Origin: MGBC124762 sp048201935
GTDB taxonomy: Bacteria; Bacillota; Clostridia; Oscillospirales; Oscillospiraceae
DNA length: 64,000 nucleotides
Reading direction: 5' to 3'
Assembly (NCBI GenBank): GCA_048201935.1
Contig: DBFBGR010000001.1
Coordinates: 1 to 64,000 of the forward strand
Shown here piece by piece: positions 1 through 8,052 of this stretch. A model generated the notes under the pieces. The model did not search any database, had not been told where the DNA came from, and worked only from the letters and a program-made list of their open reading frames with translations. Position numbers and translations under genes: made by a program. Within the stretch, counting starts at the first letter, position 1. Every line of letters begins with the position of its first letter.

Positions 1-14
1 CTCTTTCTCTCGGG

Positions 15-45
15 AAAAACCGCCTCTTTTGAGGCGGTTTTTCTT
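15..45 (+). terminator. Intrinsic terminator of a gene left of the window
   Basis: A 12-bp perfect stem (15-26 with 31-42, core ACCGCCTC/GAGGCGGT, TTTT loop) runs into a T tract. The A tract on the other side would also let it work leftward. It separates the polA promoter from whatever lies upstream. Confidence 0.85.
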
Positions 46-72
46 GCCCTGGGGGGTAAAAACTGGTATACT
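44..72 (+). promoter_or_regulatory. sigma-A promoter of the polA operon
   Basis: TTGCCC (44-49), a 17-nt spacer and TATACT (67-72), placed between the preceding terminator and the polA start codon about 37 nt downstream. Confidence 0.7.
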
Positions 73-108
73 ATATGATTAGAATCTGTCTGACAGGCGG
101 TGGTCTCC

Positions 109-2688
109 ATGAAATGTATGGTCATCGACGGCAACTCCATCATCAACCGGGCCTTTTACGGCGTCCGGCCTCTGTCCACCCGGGACGGCACCCCCACCAA
201 CGCCGTCTACGGCTTTTTGAACATCCTGTTCAAGCTGCTGGACGAGGAAAAGCCCGACAGTCTGGCGGTGACCTTTGACCGCAAGGCCCCTACCTTCCGC
301 CACCAGATGTACGAGGGCTACAAGGCCACCCGCCACGCCATGCCTGAGGACCTGGCCACCCAGATGCCCATTTTGAAGGACGTTCTGAAGGCCATGAACG
401 TCCCCATCTACGAGCTGGACGGCTGGGAGGCCGACGACCTTTTGGGCACCATCGCCGCCAAGGACGCCGCCGCGGGCTGGGACACGGTGGTGGTCACCGG
501 GGACAAGGACTCTCTCCAGCTCATCACCGACCACACCACCGTCAAGCTGGTGACCACCCGCATGGGTCAGACCACCACCAAGAACATGACCTCCGAGACC
601 TTCCGGGAAGAGTACGGCTTTGACCCCATCCATATCATCGACCTCAAGGCCCTCATGGGCGATTCCAGCGACAACATCCCCGGGGTCAAGGGCATCGGCG
701 AGAAGACCGCCATGGGCCTTGTGCAGATGTACGGCTCCATCGCCCATCTCTACGACCATATGCCCGCGGTGTGCACCGCCCCCCAGACCCCCGCCAAGCC
801 CGCCATGGTGCAAAAGCTCCAAGACGGCAAGGCCGACGCCGAGTTTTCCTATACCCTGGCCACCATCCGCACCGATGCGCCGGTGGACTTCAAGCCGGAG
901 GACGCGCTGCGCAAAGGTGTCGACAATGACAACCTCTATGCCCTTCTTTTAAAACTGGAGTTCGCCAAGCTCATCGAAAAGCTGGGCCTCTCCCCCACCG
1001 CCGACGCTGCTCCGGCCCAGGGGGCCTTCCAACCGCCTCAGGGCGAGCCGGAGACGGTGGAGAGCGCGGAGCGGCTGGCGGAGCTGATGGAGCAGTGGAG
1101 AAGTCAGGACACCGTGGCGGTGCTGGCTGGGGACAGCCTGGACAGCGTCTATATCGAAAACGCCCTGCTGAGCTGGGACAAGCTGCCTGATTACAACGCC
1201 TTTTTGCGGGACTTCTTCTCCGACCTCGAGATCAAGAAGGTCACCCACGGTCTGAAGGCTCTGTGGCACGCTCTGCTGGACGAAAATATCCAGCCCGTGG
1301 GCTTCGTCTTCGATACCGAGCTTGCCGCCTATCTGCTGGACCCCACGGTGGGTAGCTATGACCTCTCCAAGCTGGCCATCTCCTACTTCAACGTAGAGGC
1401 CCAGCCCTCTCCCGCCCTCATCGGCGCTCTGCGAGAGGTCATGGAGCCCAAGCTGGCTGAGCTGGGGCTGGACAAGCTCTTCTATGACATGGAGCTGCCC
1501 TTGTGCGCGGTGCTGGCCGAGATGGAGCGCGCCGGCGTGCTCATCGACCGCTCCGCCCTGGAGCGTTACGGCAAGCTTCTCAAAGAGCGCATTGCCGCCG
1601 ACGAGGCCCTCATCTATGACATGGCGGGCCAGCAGTTCAACATCAACTCCACCCAGCAACTGGGTAAGATCCTCTTTGAGGACATGGGCATCCCCCCGGT
1701 GAAGAAGACCAAGACGGGCTACTCCACCTCCGCCGAGGTGCTGGAAAAGCTTCGGGGCCAGGTGCCCATGGTGGACGCGGTGCTGGACTACCGCCAGCTT
1801 GCCAAACTCAACTCCACCTATGTGGAGGGCCTTTCTAAGGTCATCGCCCCCGATGGGCGCATCCACACCTCCTTCCAAAATACCGTCACCGCCACCGGGC
1901 GCTTGAGCTCCTCCGAGCCCAATATGCAGAATATTCCCGTGCGCACCGACCTGGGGGCCCAGCTTCGCTACATGCTGGTGGCCCCCAAGGGCTACAAACT
2001 GGTGGACGCGGACTACTCCCAGATCGAGCTGCGATTGCTGGCCCACATGGCGGACGACAAGGCCATGCAAGAGGCCTTCTTGTCCGGGGAGGACTTCCAC
2101 ACCGCCACCGCCTCCAGGGTCTTTGGCATAGAGCCCCCAGACGTAACACCCGAATTACGTCGTAGGGCGAAAGCGGTAAACTTCGGCATCGTCTACGGCA
2201 TCTCCGCCTTCTCCCTGAGCCAGGACATTGGCGTCAGCGTGGCCGAGGCCAAGGACTATATGGACCGCTACTTTGCCACCTTCCAGGGGGTGCGGGCCTA
2301 TATGGACCATGTGGTGGAACAGGCCCGAGAGGATGGCTACGTCTCCACGCTCTATGGCCGCCGCCGGTGGCTGCCCGAGCTGAAGTCCTCCAACTTCAAC
2401 CTGCGCTCCTTTGGAGAGCGGGTGGCCCTCAATATGCCCATCCAGGGCACCGCCGCCGACCTGATGAAGCTGGCCATGCTCCGGGTCCATAAGGCGTTGA
2501 AGGACGAGGGCCTGACGGGCCGGCTGGTCCTCCAGGTCCACGACGAGCTCATCGTGGAGTGCCCCGACGGCGAGGTGGAGGCCGTGAAGGCCCTGCTGGA
2601 GCGGGAGATGACCGGCGTAGCGCAGCTGAAGGTGCCCCTCATCGCCGAGGCCAACGCCGGCCAGAGCTGGGGAGACGCCAAGGGGTAA
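109..2688 (+). CDS. polA: DNA polymerase I
   Basis: Family A repair and Okazaki-fragment polymerase, 859 aa. The N-terminal ~290 residues are the 5'-3' exonuclease. The middle (about 310-465) sits where the 3'-5' exonuclease is in E. coli but I do not see its acidic metal ligands, so proofreading is probably lost, as in Bacillus and Thermus enzymes. Polymerase motifs are intact: A (DYSQIELR, near 634), B (KAVNFGIVYG, near 688) and C (VHDELIVE, near 809). An in-frame GTG at 100 is possible, but ATG at 109 is better placed after the purine-rich AGGCGGTGG at 95-103. It leads a five-gene rightward run ending with tsaD. Confidence 0.97.
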   Translation: MKCMVIDGNSIINRAFYGVRPLSTRDGTPTNAVYGFLNILFKLLDEEKPDSLAVTFDRKAPTFRHQMYEGYKATRHAMPEDLATQMPILKDVLKAMNVPIYELDGWEADDLLGTIAAKDAAAGWDTVVVTGDKDSLQLITDHTTVKLVTTRMGQTTTKNMTSETFREEYGFDPIHIIDLKALMGDSSDNIPGVKGIGEKTAMGLVQMYGSIAHLYDHMPAVCTAPQTPAKPAMVQKLQDGKADAEFSYTLATIRTDAPVDFKPEDALRKGVDNDNLYALLLKLEFAKLIEKLGLSPTADAAPAQGAFQPPQGEPETVESAERLAELMEQWRSQDTVAVLAGDSLDSVYIENALLSWDKLPDYNAFLRDFFSDLEIKKVTHGLKALWHALLDENIQPVGFVFDTELAAYLLDPTVGSYDLSKLAISYFNVEAQPSPALIGALREVMEPKLAELGLDKLFYDMELPLCAVLAEMERAGVLIDRSALERYGKLLKERIAADEALIYDMAGQQFNINSTQQLGKILFEDMGIPPVKKTKTGYSTSAEVLEKLRGQVPMVDAVLDYRQLAKLNSTYVEGLSKVIAPDGRIHTSFQNTVTATGRLSSSEPNMQNIPVRTDLGAQLRYMLVAPKGYKLVDADYSQIELRLLAHMADDKAMQEAFLSGEDFHTATASRVFGIEPPDVTPELRRRAKAVNFGIVYGISAFSLSQDIGVSVAEAKDYMDRYFATFQGVRAYMDHVVEQAREDGYVSTLYGRRRWLPELKSSNFNLRSFGERVALNMPIQGTAADLMKLAMLRVHKALKDEGLTGRLVLQVHDELIVECPDGEVEAVKALLEREMTGVAQLKVPLIAEANAGQSWGDAKG

Positions 2689-2693
2689 GGACT

Positions 2694-3212
2694 ATGAAGT
2701 ATCTAAAGTATCTCAAGTGGCTGCTGGTGGTCCCCATCGTGGCTTCGCCGCTGCTCTTTTGGTTTGACCCTGACCGGGCGGTCCTATGCGGCCTTTTGGC
2801 CTTTCTTTGCGTGTTACCGGCATTTTTCCTCCAGAGCTTGTGGACAGACAAGGAACTGGCCTGGACAGCGCTGGTCGTCAAGGCGCTCCACCTGTTTCCC
2901 AGCGCCTACACCCTGGGCGTCACCTGCTTGTCGTGGGTGTTCTCCGCCTGGGCCGCCGCCGACCCCAATAATCCCATGTTCTCGCTGGGCCTGCTGGTGA
3001 GCTTTCTGTCGATATTCTTCCTGCCGCTGTATATCCTGTCCGCCCTTCCCGGCTGTCTTCTGGGTCTTGCCGCCGTCCTTCGCTGCCGCAAGGAGGGCCG
3101 CCTGACCTCCACACAGACCGCCATCTACGGCGTTTTGCAATTTGTCTTACTGGCCGACGTGGTCTGCGCCATCCTGCTCTGCCGCGCCGCTCTCAAGAAG
3201 GAGGTATCCTGA
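2694..3212 (+). CDS. Small polytopic membrane protein, unknown
   Basis: 172 aa with four to five hydrophobic segments (about residues 8-25, 28-50, 60-85, 95-130 and 145-165) and a short basic C-terminus. I recognise no family. The ATG at 2694 lies 5 nt after the polA stop; a longer reading frame beginning inside polA has arginine-rich shadow sequence and is rejected. The stop overlaps the rimI start (TGATG), so translation with polA and rimI is likely coupled. Function unknown; position in a housekeeping operon is the only clue. Confidence 0.75.
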   Translation: MKYLKYLKWLLVVPIVASPLLFWFDPDRAVLCGLLAFLCVLPAFFLQSLWTDKELAWTALVVKALHLFPSAYTLGVTCLSWVFSAWAAADPNNPMFSLGLLVSFLSIFFLPLYILSALPGCLLGLAAVLRCRKEGRLTSTQTAIYGVLQFVLLADVVCAILLCRAALKKEVS

Positions 3213-3667
3213 TGGAATTTCAACTGGTGCCCATGGATAAAAGCCACCTCAAGCAGGTGGCGGAGATGGACAGGGAATACTTCTCCCGGCCCTGGAGCCA
3301 GGATAGCTGGGAGAGCGAGCTCTACAACACCACCGTCTCGTTGGTGGTGGCCGAGACCGAGGACGGCCACGTGCTGGGCTACGGGGTGCTGGGGGTGATC
3401 CTGGACGAGGGCTGCCTGGAGAAGCTGGCCGTTCGCAGCGAGCACCGCCGCCAGGGCGTGGCCCAGGCCATTTTGGACTCCTATCTGCGCTACGGCCAGG
3501 AGCATCTGGCCTTCATCACTCTGGAGGTCCGGGAGGACAACGCCCCCGCCATCGCCCTCTACGCCAAAAACGGCTTTGCGGAGGTGGGCCGCCGGAAGAA
3601 CTACTACTCCGAGGTCCACAAGGACGCTATCCTCATGGACAAGGTATTTCGGGAGGAGGCCACCTGA
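3212..3667 (+). CDS. rimI: Ribosomal protein S18 alanine N-acetyltransferase (RimI-like)
   Basis: 151-aa single-domain GNAT. The acetyl-CoA pyrophosphate loop is visible as RRQGVAQ (near residue 81), after LEKLAV; the C-terminal ALYAKNGF segment is typical of RimI. RimI acetylates the N-terminus of ribosomal protein S18. A strong AAGGAGG lies at about 3197-3203 before the ATG at 3212. The neighbourhood with tsaD is the usual one for RimI in Firmicutes and supports the assignment over a generic GNAT. Confidence 0.88.
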   Translation: MEFQLVPMDKSHLKQVAEMDREYFSRPWSQDSWESELYNTTVSLVVAETEDGHVLGYGVLGVILDEGCLEKLAVRSEHRRQGVAQAILDSYLRYGQEHLAFITLEVREDNAPAIALYAKNGFAEVGRRKNYYSEVHKDAILMDKVFREEAT

Positions 3668-4257
3668 TGGCGGAGAATGTCTTTCGTCCCCTCACCGGCG
3701 ACGAGCTGGCCCAGCTCTACAAGGTCCATATGAAGCGGGACTTCCCCAAGGCGGAGCTGAAGCCCCTCAAGGCCCTCCAGGCCCTCACCGAGGGCGGCTT
3801 TTACCGGCCCTATGGCCTCTTTGACCCGTCGGGTGAGCTGATGGCCTACGCCCTCTACTGGACGGCGGGGCCGGAGCACGACTATGTCCTGCTGGACTAC
3901 TTTGCCGTCCTCCCCCACCTGCGAAACACCGGGGTGGGCAGCGCTCTGCTGGGGGATATGCTCCGCCGCTTCTGCGTGGACGGCAGGGGCGTATTTTGCG
4001 AGGTGGAGGTCCCCGACACCGGGGACGAGGCCGTGGACGACCTGCGCCGCCGCCGTTTAGGCTTCTATACCCGCGCCGGTCTGCGGCAGATGGGCTACAC
4101 CGCCAAGATCTTCACCGTCCCCTTCCTGGTGCTGGCCTACGGCCCGGATATCTCCGACGACGACCTGATGGACACCCACCGGGCCGTCTATCGCACCCTG
4201 CGCATCGGCGCGGACTATGACAAAAACATCTTCATCCCCTATCCCGTGGAGGACTGA
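3667..4257 (+). CDS. GNAT family N-acetyltransferase, substrate unknown
   Basis: 196 aa. Starts ATGG directly on the rimI stop region (shared base at 3667). The central segment with YFAVLPHLRNTGVGSALL (about residues 77-96) is the acetyl-CoA binding beta4-alpha3 of GNATs, with the glycine-rich loop RNTGVGS. The C-terminal third (YGPDISDDDLM and after) is longer than in RimI. It is not a RimI duplicate: the sequences diverge outside the fold. Substrate cannot be inferred; translational coupling to rimI and tsaD suggests a housekeeping role. Confidence 0.8.
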   Translation: MAENVFRPLTGDELAQLYKVHMKRDFPKAELKPLKALQALTEGGFYRPYGLFDPSGELMAYALYWTAGPEHDYVLLDYFAVLPHLRNTGVGSALLGDMLRRFCVDGRGVFCEVEVPDTGDEAVDDLRRRRLGFYTRAGLRQMGYTAKIFTVPFLVLAYGPDISDDDLMDTHRAVYRTLRIGADYDKNIFIPYPVED

Positions 4258-4260
4258 ACC

Positions 4261-4317
4261 ATGAACATCCTCGCTTTTTTTGCTGGCTTTCCATGCTTGG
4301 GAGGTGCTGCCGCTTGA
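4261..4317 (+). CDS. 18-codon leader ORF mimicking the TsaD N-terminus
   Basis: ATG at 4261 follows GGAGG (4248-4252) with an 8-nt gap, an excellent translation start. It encodes 18 residues beginning MNILAF and stops with TGA at 4315-4317, which overlaps the TTG start of tsaD (4314-4316) in the string TTGA. Its first five codons repeat those of tsaD (LNILAF) at a distance of 53 nt, out of frame. Either a decayed tandem duplication of the tsaD start or a leader peptide giving coupled translation. Real translation is unproven. Confidence 0.45.
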   Translation: MNILAFFAGFPCLGGAAA

Positions 4318-5324
4318 ACATCCTTGCCTTTGAGTCGTCCTGCGATGAGACCGCCGCCGCCGTGGTCCGGGACGGGCGGCACATTCTTTCCAACGCCATC
4401 GCCTCGTCGGTGGACATCCACGCCCTCTATGGCGGCGTGGTGCCCGAGATCGCGTCGCGCAAGCACGTGGAGGCCATCGTGCCCCTGGCCCAGCAGGCTC
4501 TGGACGACGCGGGGCTGACCATGGACGGCATCGACGCCGTGGCGGTGACCTACGCTCCCGGTCTCATCGGAGCGGTCCTCGTGGGCGTCAACTTTGCCAA
4601 GGCGGTAGCCCTGGCCAGCAACAAACCGCTGGTCCCCGTCCACCATGTCCGGGGCCACATCGCCGCTTTATACTTAGCCCACCCCGAGCTGGAGCCCCCC
4701 TTCCTCTGCCTGTGCGTCTCCGGCGGCACCACCGCCATCGTCCACGTGAAGGACTACACGGACATGGAGGTGCTGGGCGCCACCCGGGACGACGCGGCGG
4801 GGGAGTGCTTTGACAAGGCCGGGCGAGTGCTGGGCCTGCCCTACCCCGGCGGCAAGAGCATGGATGACCTGGCCCAGGGCGGCGACGACCACGCCTATCC
4901 CCTGCCCCTGGCCCATGTGGAGGGCTGCCCCCTGGACCTGTCCTTCTCGGGGCTGAAGACGGCGGTGGTGAACCTGGTCCACAACGCCCAGCAGAAAAAC
5001 GAGACTTTAGACTTGCCCGGTCTGGCCGCCTCCTTTGGCCGGGCGGTCAGCGACAGCCTGGTCCCCCGGGTCATGGCCGCCGCGGAGCAGACCGGCTGCA
5101 TGAAGATCGCCGTGGCCGGCGGCGTGGCCGCCAACCGGCGCATCCGCTCGGACTTGGAGGATGCCTGTAAAGCCCACGGCTATCGGCTTTTTCTCCCCAC
5201 CCTGGCCCTGTGCGGCGACAACGCCGCCATGATCGCCGCCCAGGGGTATTACGAGCTTCTGGCGGACCATCTGGCCGGCCCCGACCTGAACGCCTACGCT
5301 ACCCGCGACCTGGGCCAGGGGTGA
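4314..5324 (+). CDS. tsaD: tRNA N6-threonylcarbamoyladenosine transferase
   Basis: 336 aa from TTG 4314, chosen because GGGAGG (4299-4304) sits 9 nt upstream and TsaD proteins begin with this ILAFESSCDETAAAVV block. An in-frame ATG at 4293 would place the same Shine-Dalgarno inside the gene. TsaD transfers threonylcarbamoyl from TC-AMP to A37 of ANN-decoding tRNAs. Seen: the HHVRGH metal motif near residues 108-113, CVSGGTT, and the C-terminal GDNAAM. Last gene of the polA-rimI-tsaD run. Starting on TTG behind a coupled mini-ORF suggests low or conditional expression. Confidence 0.95.
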   Translation: MNILAFESSCDETAAAVVRDGRHILSNAIASSVDIHALYGGVVPEIASRKHVEAIVPLAQQALDDAGLTMDGIDAVAVTYAPGLIGAVLVGVNFAKAVALASNKPLVPVHHVRGHIAALYLAHPELEPPFLCLCVSGGTTAIVHVKDYTDMEVLGATRDDAAGECFDKAGRVLGLPYPGGKSMDDLAQGGDDHAYPLPLAHVEGCPLDLSFSGLKTAVVNLVHNAQQKNETLDLPGLAASFGRAVSDSLVPRVMAAAEQTGCMKIAVAGGVAANRRIRSDLEDACKAHGYRLFLPTLALCGDNAAMIAAQGYYELLADHLAGPDLNAYATRDLGQG

Positions 5325-5326
5325 CA

Positions 5327-5363
5327 TTTGTAGGGTGCAAGGACGCTTGTTCATCCTGCAAAT
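5327..5363 (+). terminator. Imperfect hairpin after tsaD
   Basis: TTTGTAGGGTG (5327-5337) pairs with CATCCTGCAAA (5352-5362) using G-U pairs, and the inner CAAG/CTTG continues the helix. It begins 3 nt after the tsaD stop codon. No T tract follows, so it may be an RNA-stabilising stem rather than a terminator. Confidence 0.4.
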
Positions 5364-5400
5364 TTCTCCGCCACCGCCACCAAATTGTTGTTATGTTAAT

Positions 5401-5438
5401 AAAGGAACGGGCCGAGTCTTCCGGTTCCGTTCCTTTTC
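5401..5438 (+). terminator. Intrinsic terminator of the polA-tsaD operon
   Basis: Perfect 10-bp stem AAAGGAACGG (5401-5410) with CCGTTCCTTT (5427-5436), 16-nt loop, ending in TTTTC. Confidence 0.7.
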
Positions 5439-5439
5439 A

Positions 5440-5707
5440 TGTGGAAAATTTTGTTGAAATGTTGAAATCACTATACCGCCGATTTTCGACGGCAAAAAGC
5501 GAGTACTTTTTACCCAAATTACCGGGAGTATTTTTTGATATTTTGCCAAGTTATGTAAACTCTTGTCTCCACCACAGTTCCCCATTTCTCGTCCAAGAAG
5601 GGCCATATCCGCCCCTTTTTACCACCCATTTTCTTTCACCCGGCGACCCGGGCTTCTCCGGCTGTGCAACATTTCCATCATAGATAACTGCGGGACATCG
5701 CCCGGGC
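5440..5707. other. AT-rich convergent intergenic region, no gene seen
   Basis: About 270 bp between two converging terminators. The left half (5440-5560) is markedly AT-rich against its surroundings, the right half is pyrimidine-rich on the top strand. Both strands have short open frames without Shine-Dalgarno sequences or recognisable protein. No tRNA or convincing promoter was found. Confidence 0.5.
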
Positions 5708-5744
5708 AAAAAAAGAGCCCCAAGGCCGTATAAGCCTTGGGGCT
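5708..5744 (-). terminator. Intrinsic terminator of the leftward membrane-protein gene
   Basis: 12-bp perfect stem GAGCCCCAAGGC (5715-5726) with 5733-5744; on the minus strand it is followed by seven T (5714-5708). Confidence 0.9.
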
Positions 5745-5762
5745 CCATGGTTTCAGCAGTTT

Positions 5763-6536
5763 TTACATCAGCCGCACGGTGTAGTAGATGGCCGCGCCGA
5801 ACAGCCAGGCCACCACGCCGAAGATGGCGCCGTAGGCCGCCGTCAGGCCGAAGATCAGGGCGATGAGCACCGCCAGAGCGGTGACCCCCGCCGCCAGGTA
5901 GAGGGGCAGGTAGTTGGTCTTCCGGGGCAGCACCCGGACCTTGCCCAGCACGCCCTTGTTCTTCCCCAACAGGAAGAACAATGCGCAAGCCGCCGCCGTC
6001 AGCGCCAAGATCGCGGCCAGTACGCCGTAGACCAAGGCCGGGTTGGCGCCGAAGAAGTTATAGTAGAACCACAGTGCGAACAGCGCCGCGCCGCCCTGAA
6101 CGGCCACCAGGAAGAACTCCCGCTGGTAGAGGTAGTACACCAGCGCCAGCACCGCCGCCACGGGGACGGCCACATAGAGGAAGCGCACGCCGCCCTGGTC
6201 GCCCCAAAACCCGGCCACCAGTGAGCACAAAAACAGCACGCCGCAGGCCGCGCAGCACGCGCCCTGGACGAAGGTCTTCTCTCCCTTTTTCCGCCGCAGG
6301 AGCCACCACACGCCAAAGCACACCGCCGCCGCCAGGCAGACCCAGGTAAACACCCGCAGGAATTGGAACAGGCCCCGGGACAGGGCCACATTGCCGCCGT
6401 TGCTGCCCACGAAGTAAAAGCGGTTCAAGAGCAGCAGGAAAAACTCCAGCACCACCGCGCCGCCAAACCACCACAGGACCCGGTTGAGCGTCTGGTCCTC
6501 GCGCTGTTTTTTCGCGGTCCGGTCTTCCTTTTTCAT
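5763..6536 (-). CDS. Polytopic membrane protein, unknown
   Basis: 257 aa. A charged N-terminus (MKKEDRTAKKQRED) precedes about seven to eight hydrophobic segments spaced through the whole protein, ending YYTVRLM. No catalytic motif or recognised family. A GTG nine bases upstream is also in frame, but AGAGG at 6549-6553 suits ATG 6536 better. It is followed by its own terminator and preceded by the terminator of the NlpC/P60 gene, so it appears monocistronic. Probably an integral membrane protein of unknown role; no transporter signature can be claimed. Confidence 0.7.
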   Translation of the reverse strand: MKKEDRTAKKQREDQTLNRVLWWFGGAVVLEFFLLLLNRFYFVGSNGGNVALSRGLFQFLRVFTWVCLAAAVCFGVWWLLRRKKGEKTFVQGACCAACGVLFLCSLVAGFWGDQGGVRFLYVAVPVAAVLALVYYLYQREFFLVAVQGGAALFALWFYYNFFGANPALVYGVLAAILALTAAACALFFLLGKNKGVLGKVRVLPRKTNYLPLYLAAGVTALAVLIALIFGLTAAYGAIFGVVAWLFGAAIYYTVRLM

Positions 6537-6608
6537 GCCGCCCACGTCCTCTCTGCATATCGTAGTGAACTACCTGTTATCATACCATGCTTCTCGCCTT
6601 TTTGCAAG

Positions 6609-6642
6609 AAAAAAATCCCCTCTCGCCGGAGCGAGAGGGGAT
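6609..6642 (-). terminator. Intrinsic terminator of the NlpC/P60 gene
   Basis: Stem ATCCCCTCTCGC (6615-6626) with 6631-6642, loop CGGA, T tract on the minus strand (6615-6609). Confidence 0.9.
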
Positions 6643-6657
6643 CTGTCACGGCACGGT

Positions 6658-7590
6658 TCAACCCAGGCGGATGGCGCCGACGAAGTAGCGGCGGTCCTTG
6701 TCCTTGATGGGATTGACGATGACGCCGGTCTTGGCGTCGGAGGCGTGGACCAGGTTACCGTTGCCGGCGTAGATGGCCACATGAGAGGTGGCCTTACCGC
6801 CGGAGTAGGCGGGGTCGCAGATGAAGAAGAGGTCGCCGGGCTGGAGCTCGCTGATGGAGCGGATGCGCTGGCCGGGGGTGTTGTACCACTGGTTGGTGGA
6901 GCCGCCGCTGAGGGTGATGGAGCCGCCGCTGGCCTGCTTGACGCAGTAGTAGGCAAAGCCCGAGCAGTCAAAGGCGTTGGGGCCCTTGGCGCCGTAGACA
7001 TAGCGCTTGCCCACGTGCTTCATGGCCTCGTCCACGATCCGCTGGCCCAGAGCGCTGGCCTGACCCTGAGGGGCCACGTCGCCGTCCTTGCGGTTACCGT
7101 TGGCATCCAGGACCGGGGTGATGTACTCGCCGCTGACATAGCCCACGGCGGCGTTGTATGTAACCTTGTACCAGCCCTTGTCAAAACCAGTGAGACTCAC
7201 CGCCGCGCCGTTGGGCAGCTTGGCCAGCACGGCGCTGTCGGTGCTGGGCTGGGCGCGGAGGTTCAGCGTGGAGCCGCTGGTGGTGACCATTCCCAAGCCC
7301 AGGTCGGCCTCCACCGTCTCGGCCACCTTCACATAGCCCGCGGACATATAGCCCACCTGGGTGCCGAAGTCCACCTGATACCAGCCGTTCTGCTCCTCCA
7401 TCACCAGAGCGATATCGCCCTCGTTGGCGGTGGCCAGGATGGCATGGTCCGTGCCCGGGCCACTGCGCAGCCGCAGCCCATCGCCCTGGACGGTGCCCAC
7501 GCCGATGAAGTCGGCGGCGGCGGTGGCGCACAGCGCGCCCATCAAAAGCCCGGTCAGGGCCATCCCCTTCACAAAGCCTTTCAAACCCAC
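6658..7590 (-). CDS. Secreted SH3b-SH3b-NlpC/P60 peptidoglycan hydrolase
   Basis: 310 aa. A signal peptide (about 1-26, cleavage near ATAAA) is followed by two bacterial SH3 domains (about 30-90 with LRLRSGPG and 98-160 with LNLRAQPS) and an NlpC/P60 domain (about 185-310). The catalytic cysteine is in FDCSGF (near 208) and the histidine in SHVAIY (near 269). Such enzymes cut the D-gamma-Glu to diamino acid bond in stem peptides; the SH3b pair probably anchors to wall. GGGGAGACCTGACGTGG precedes the start. Monocistronic by its terminator and the gap to the next gene. Confidence 0.93.
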   Translation of the reverse strand: MGLKGFVKGMALTGLLMGALCATAAADFIGVGTVQGDGLRLRSGPGTDHAILATANEGDIALVMEEQNGWYQVDFGTQVGYMSAGYVKVAETVEADLGLGMVTTSGSTLNLRAQPSTDSAVLAKLPNGAAVSLTGFDKGWYKVTYNAAVGYVSGEYITPVLDANGNRKDGDVAPQGQASALGQRIVDEAMKHVGKRYVYGAKGPNAFDCSGFAYYCVKQASGGSITLSGGSTNQWYNTPGQRIRSISELQPGDLFFICDPAYSGGKATSHVAIYAGNGNLVHASDAKTGVIVNPIKDKDRRYFVGAIRLG

Positions 7591-7635
7591 GTCAGGTCTC
7601 CCCTTTACGTTGTTTCTCTTTGGTAAGGACCAGCC

Positions 7636-7926
7636 TTACATGCTGGTCAAAGCCCGCTCCAGCCAGATGGCGCCCACGTCCATGGCGGCGTAGAGGCTGT
7701 CCTTCTCCGACTTCTTCACCACACGGTCCCGGGAACGGAGGTCGGGGTCGGTGAGCTGGAGCTGGATGCTCACCTTGGTGGGGACCTCCAGGTCGTCCAC
7801 GGTCTTGGAGTCGTTGATGGTGAGCAAGATAATGTATTTATCGGCCATGGAGCCGTAGTAGATCATGTTGTCCTTGCGGCGCAAGGGGTGTCCCTTGTAT
7901 TCCAAAGGCAGTTCCTTTTTGGCCAT
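7636..7926 (-). CDS. Conserved-looking 96-aa protein, unknown
   Basis: Begins MAKKELPLEYKGHPLRR and ends with LERALTSM; soluble, mixed alpha/beta by composition (YIILLTIND, VSIQLQLTD). The ATG at 7926 follows GGAGGG with a 6-nt gap, so longer upstream in-frame codons are not used. It has its own consensus sigma-A promoter, unusual for a marginal ORF and a good sign that it is real. I do not recognise a named domain. Confidence 0.75.
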   Translation of the reverse strand: MAKKELPLEYKGHPLRRKDNMIYYGSMADKYIILLTINDSKTVDDLEVPTKVSIQLQLTDPDLRSRDRVVKKSEKDSLYAAMDVGAIWLERALTSM

Positions 7927-7957
7927 GATGACCCTCCTACCCAAATAATGTAACCAA

Positions 7958-7986
7958 ATTGTAACACATCGCAACCATTCTGTCAA
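7958..7986 (-). promoter_or_regulatory. sigma-A promoter of the 96-aa protein gene
   Basis: On the minus strand TTGACA (7986-7981), 17-nt spacer, TACAAT (7963-7958). Its -35 is only 4 bp from the -35 of the rightward gluQ promoter. Confidence 0.85.
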
Positions 7987-7990
7987 CCCC

Positions 7991-8019
7991 TTGTGGTGGG
8001 AAAAACAGTATGATACAAT
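7991..8019 (+). promoter_or_regulatory. sigma-A promoter of the gluQ-like gene
   Basis: TTGTGG (7991-7996), 17-nt spacer, TACAAT (8014-8019) with an extended TG at 8011-8012. Back to back with the leftward promoter, so one bound protein could affect both. Confidence 0.75.
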
Positions 8020-8052
8020 ATATCCGTGAAAAAATGTCGGGGAGGTGACGGC

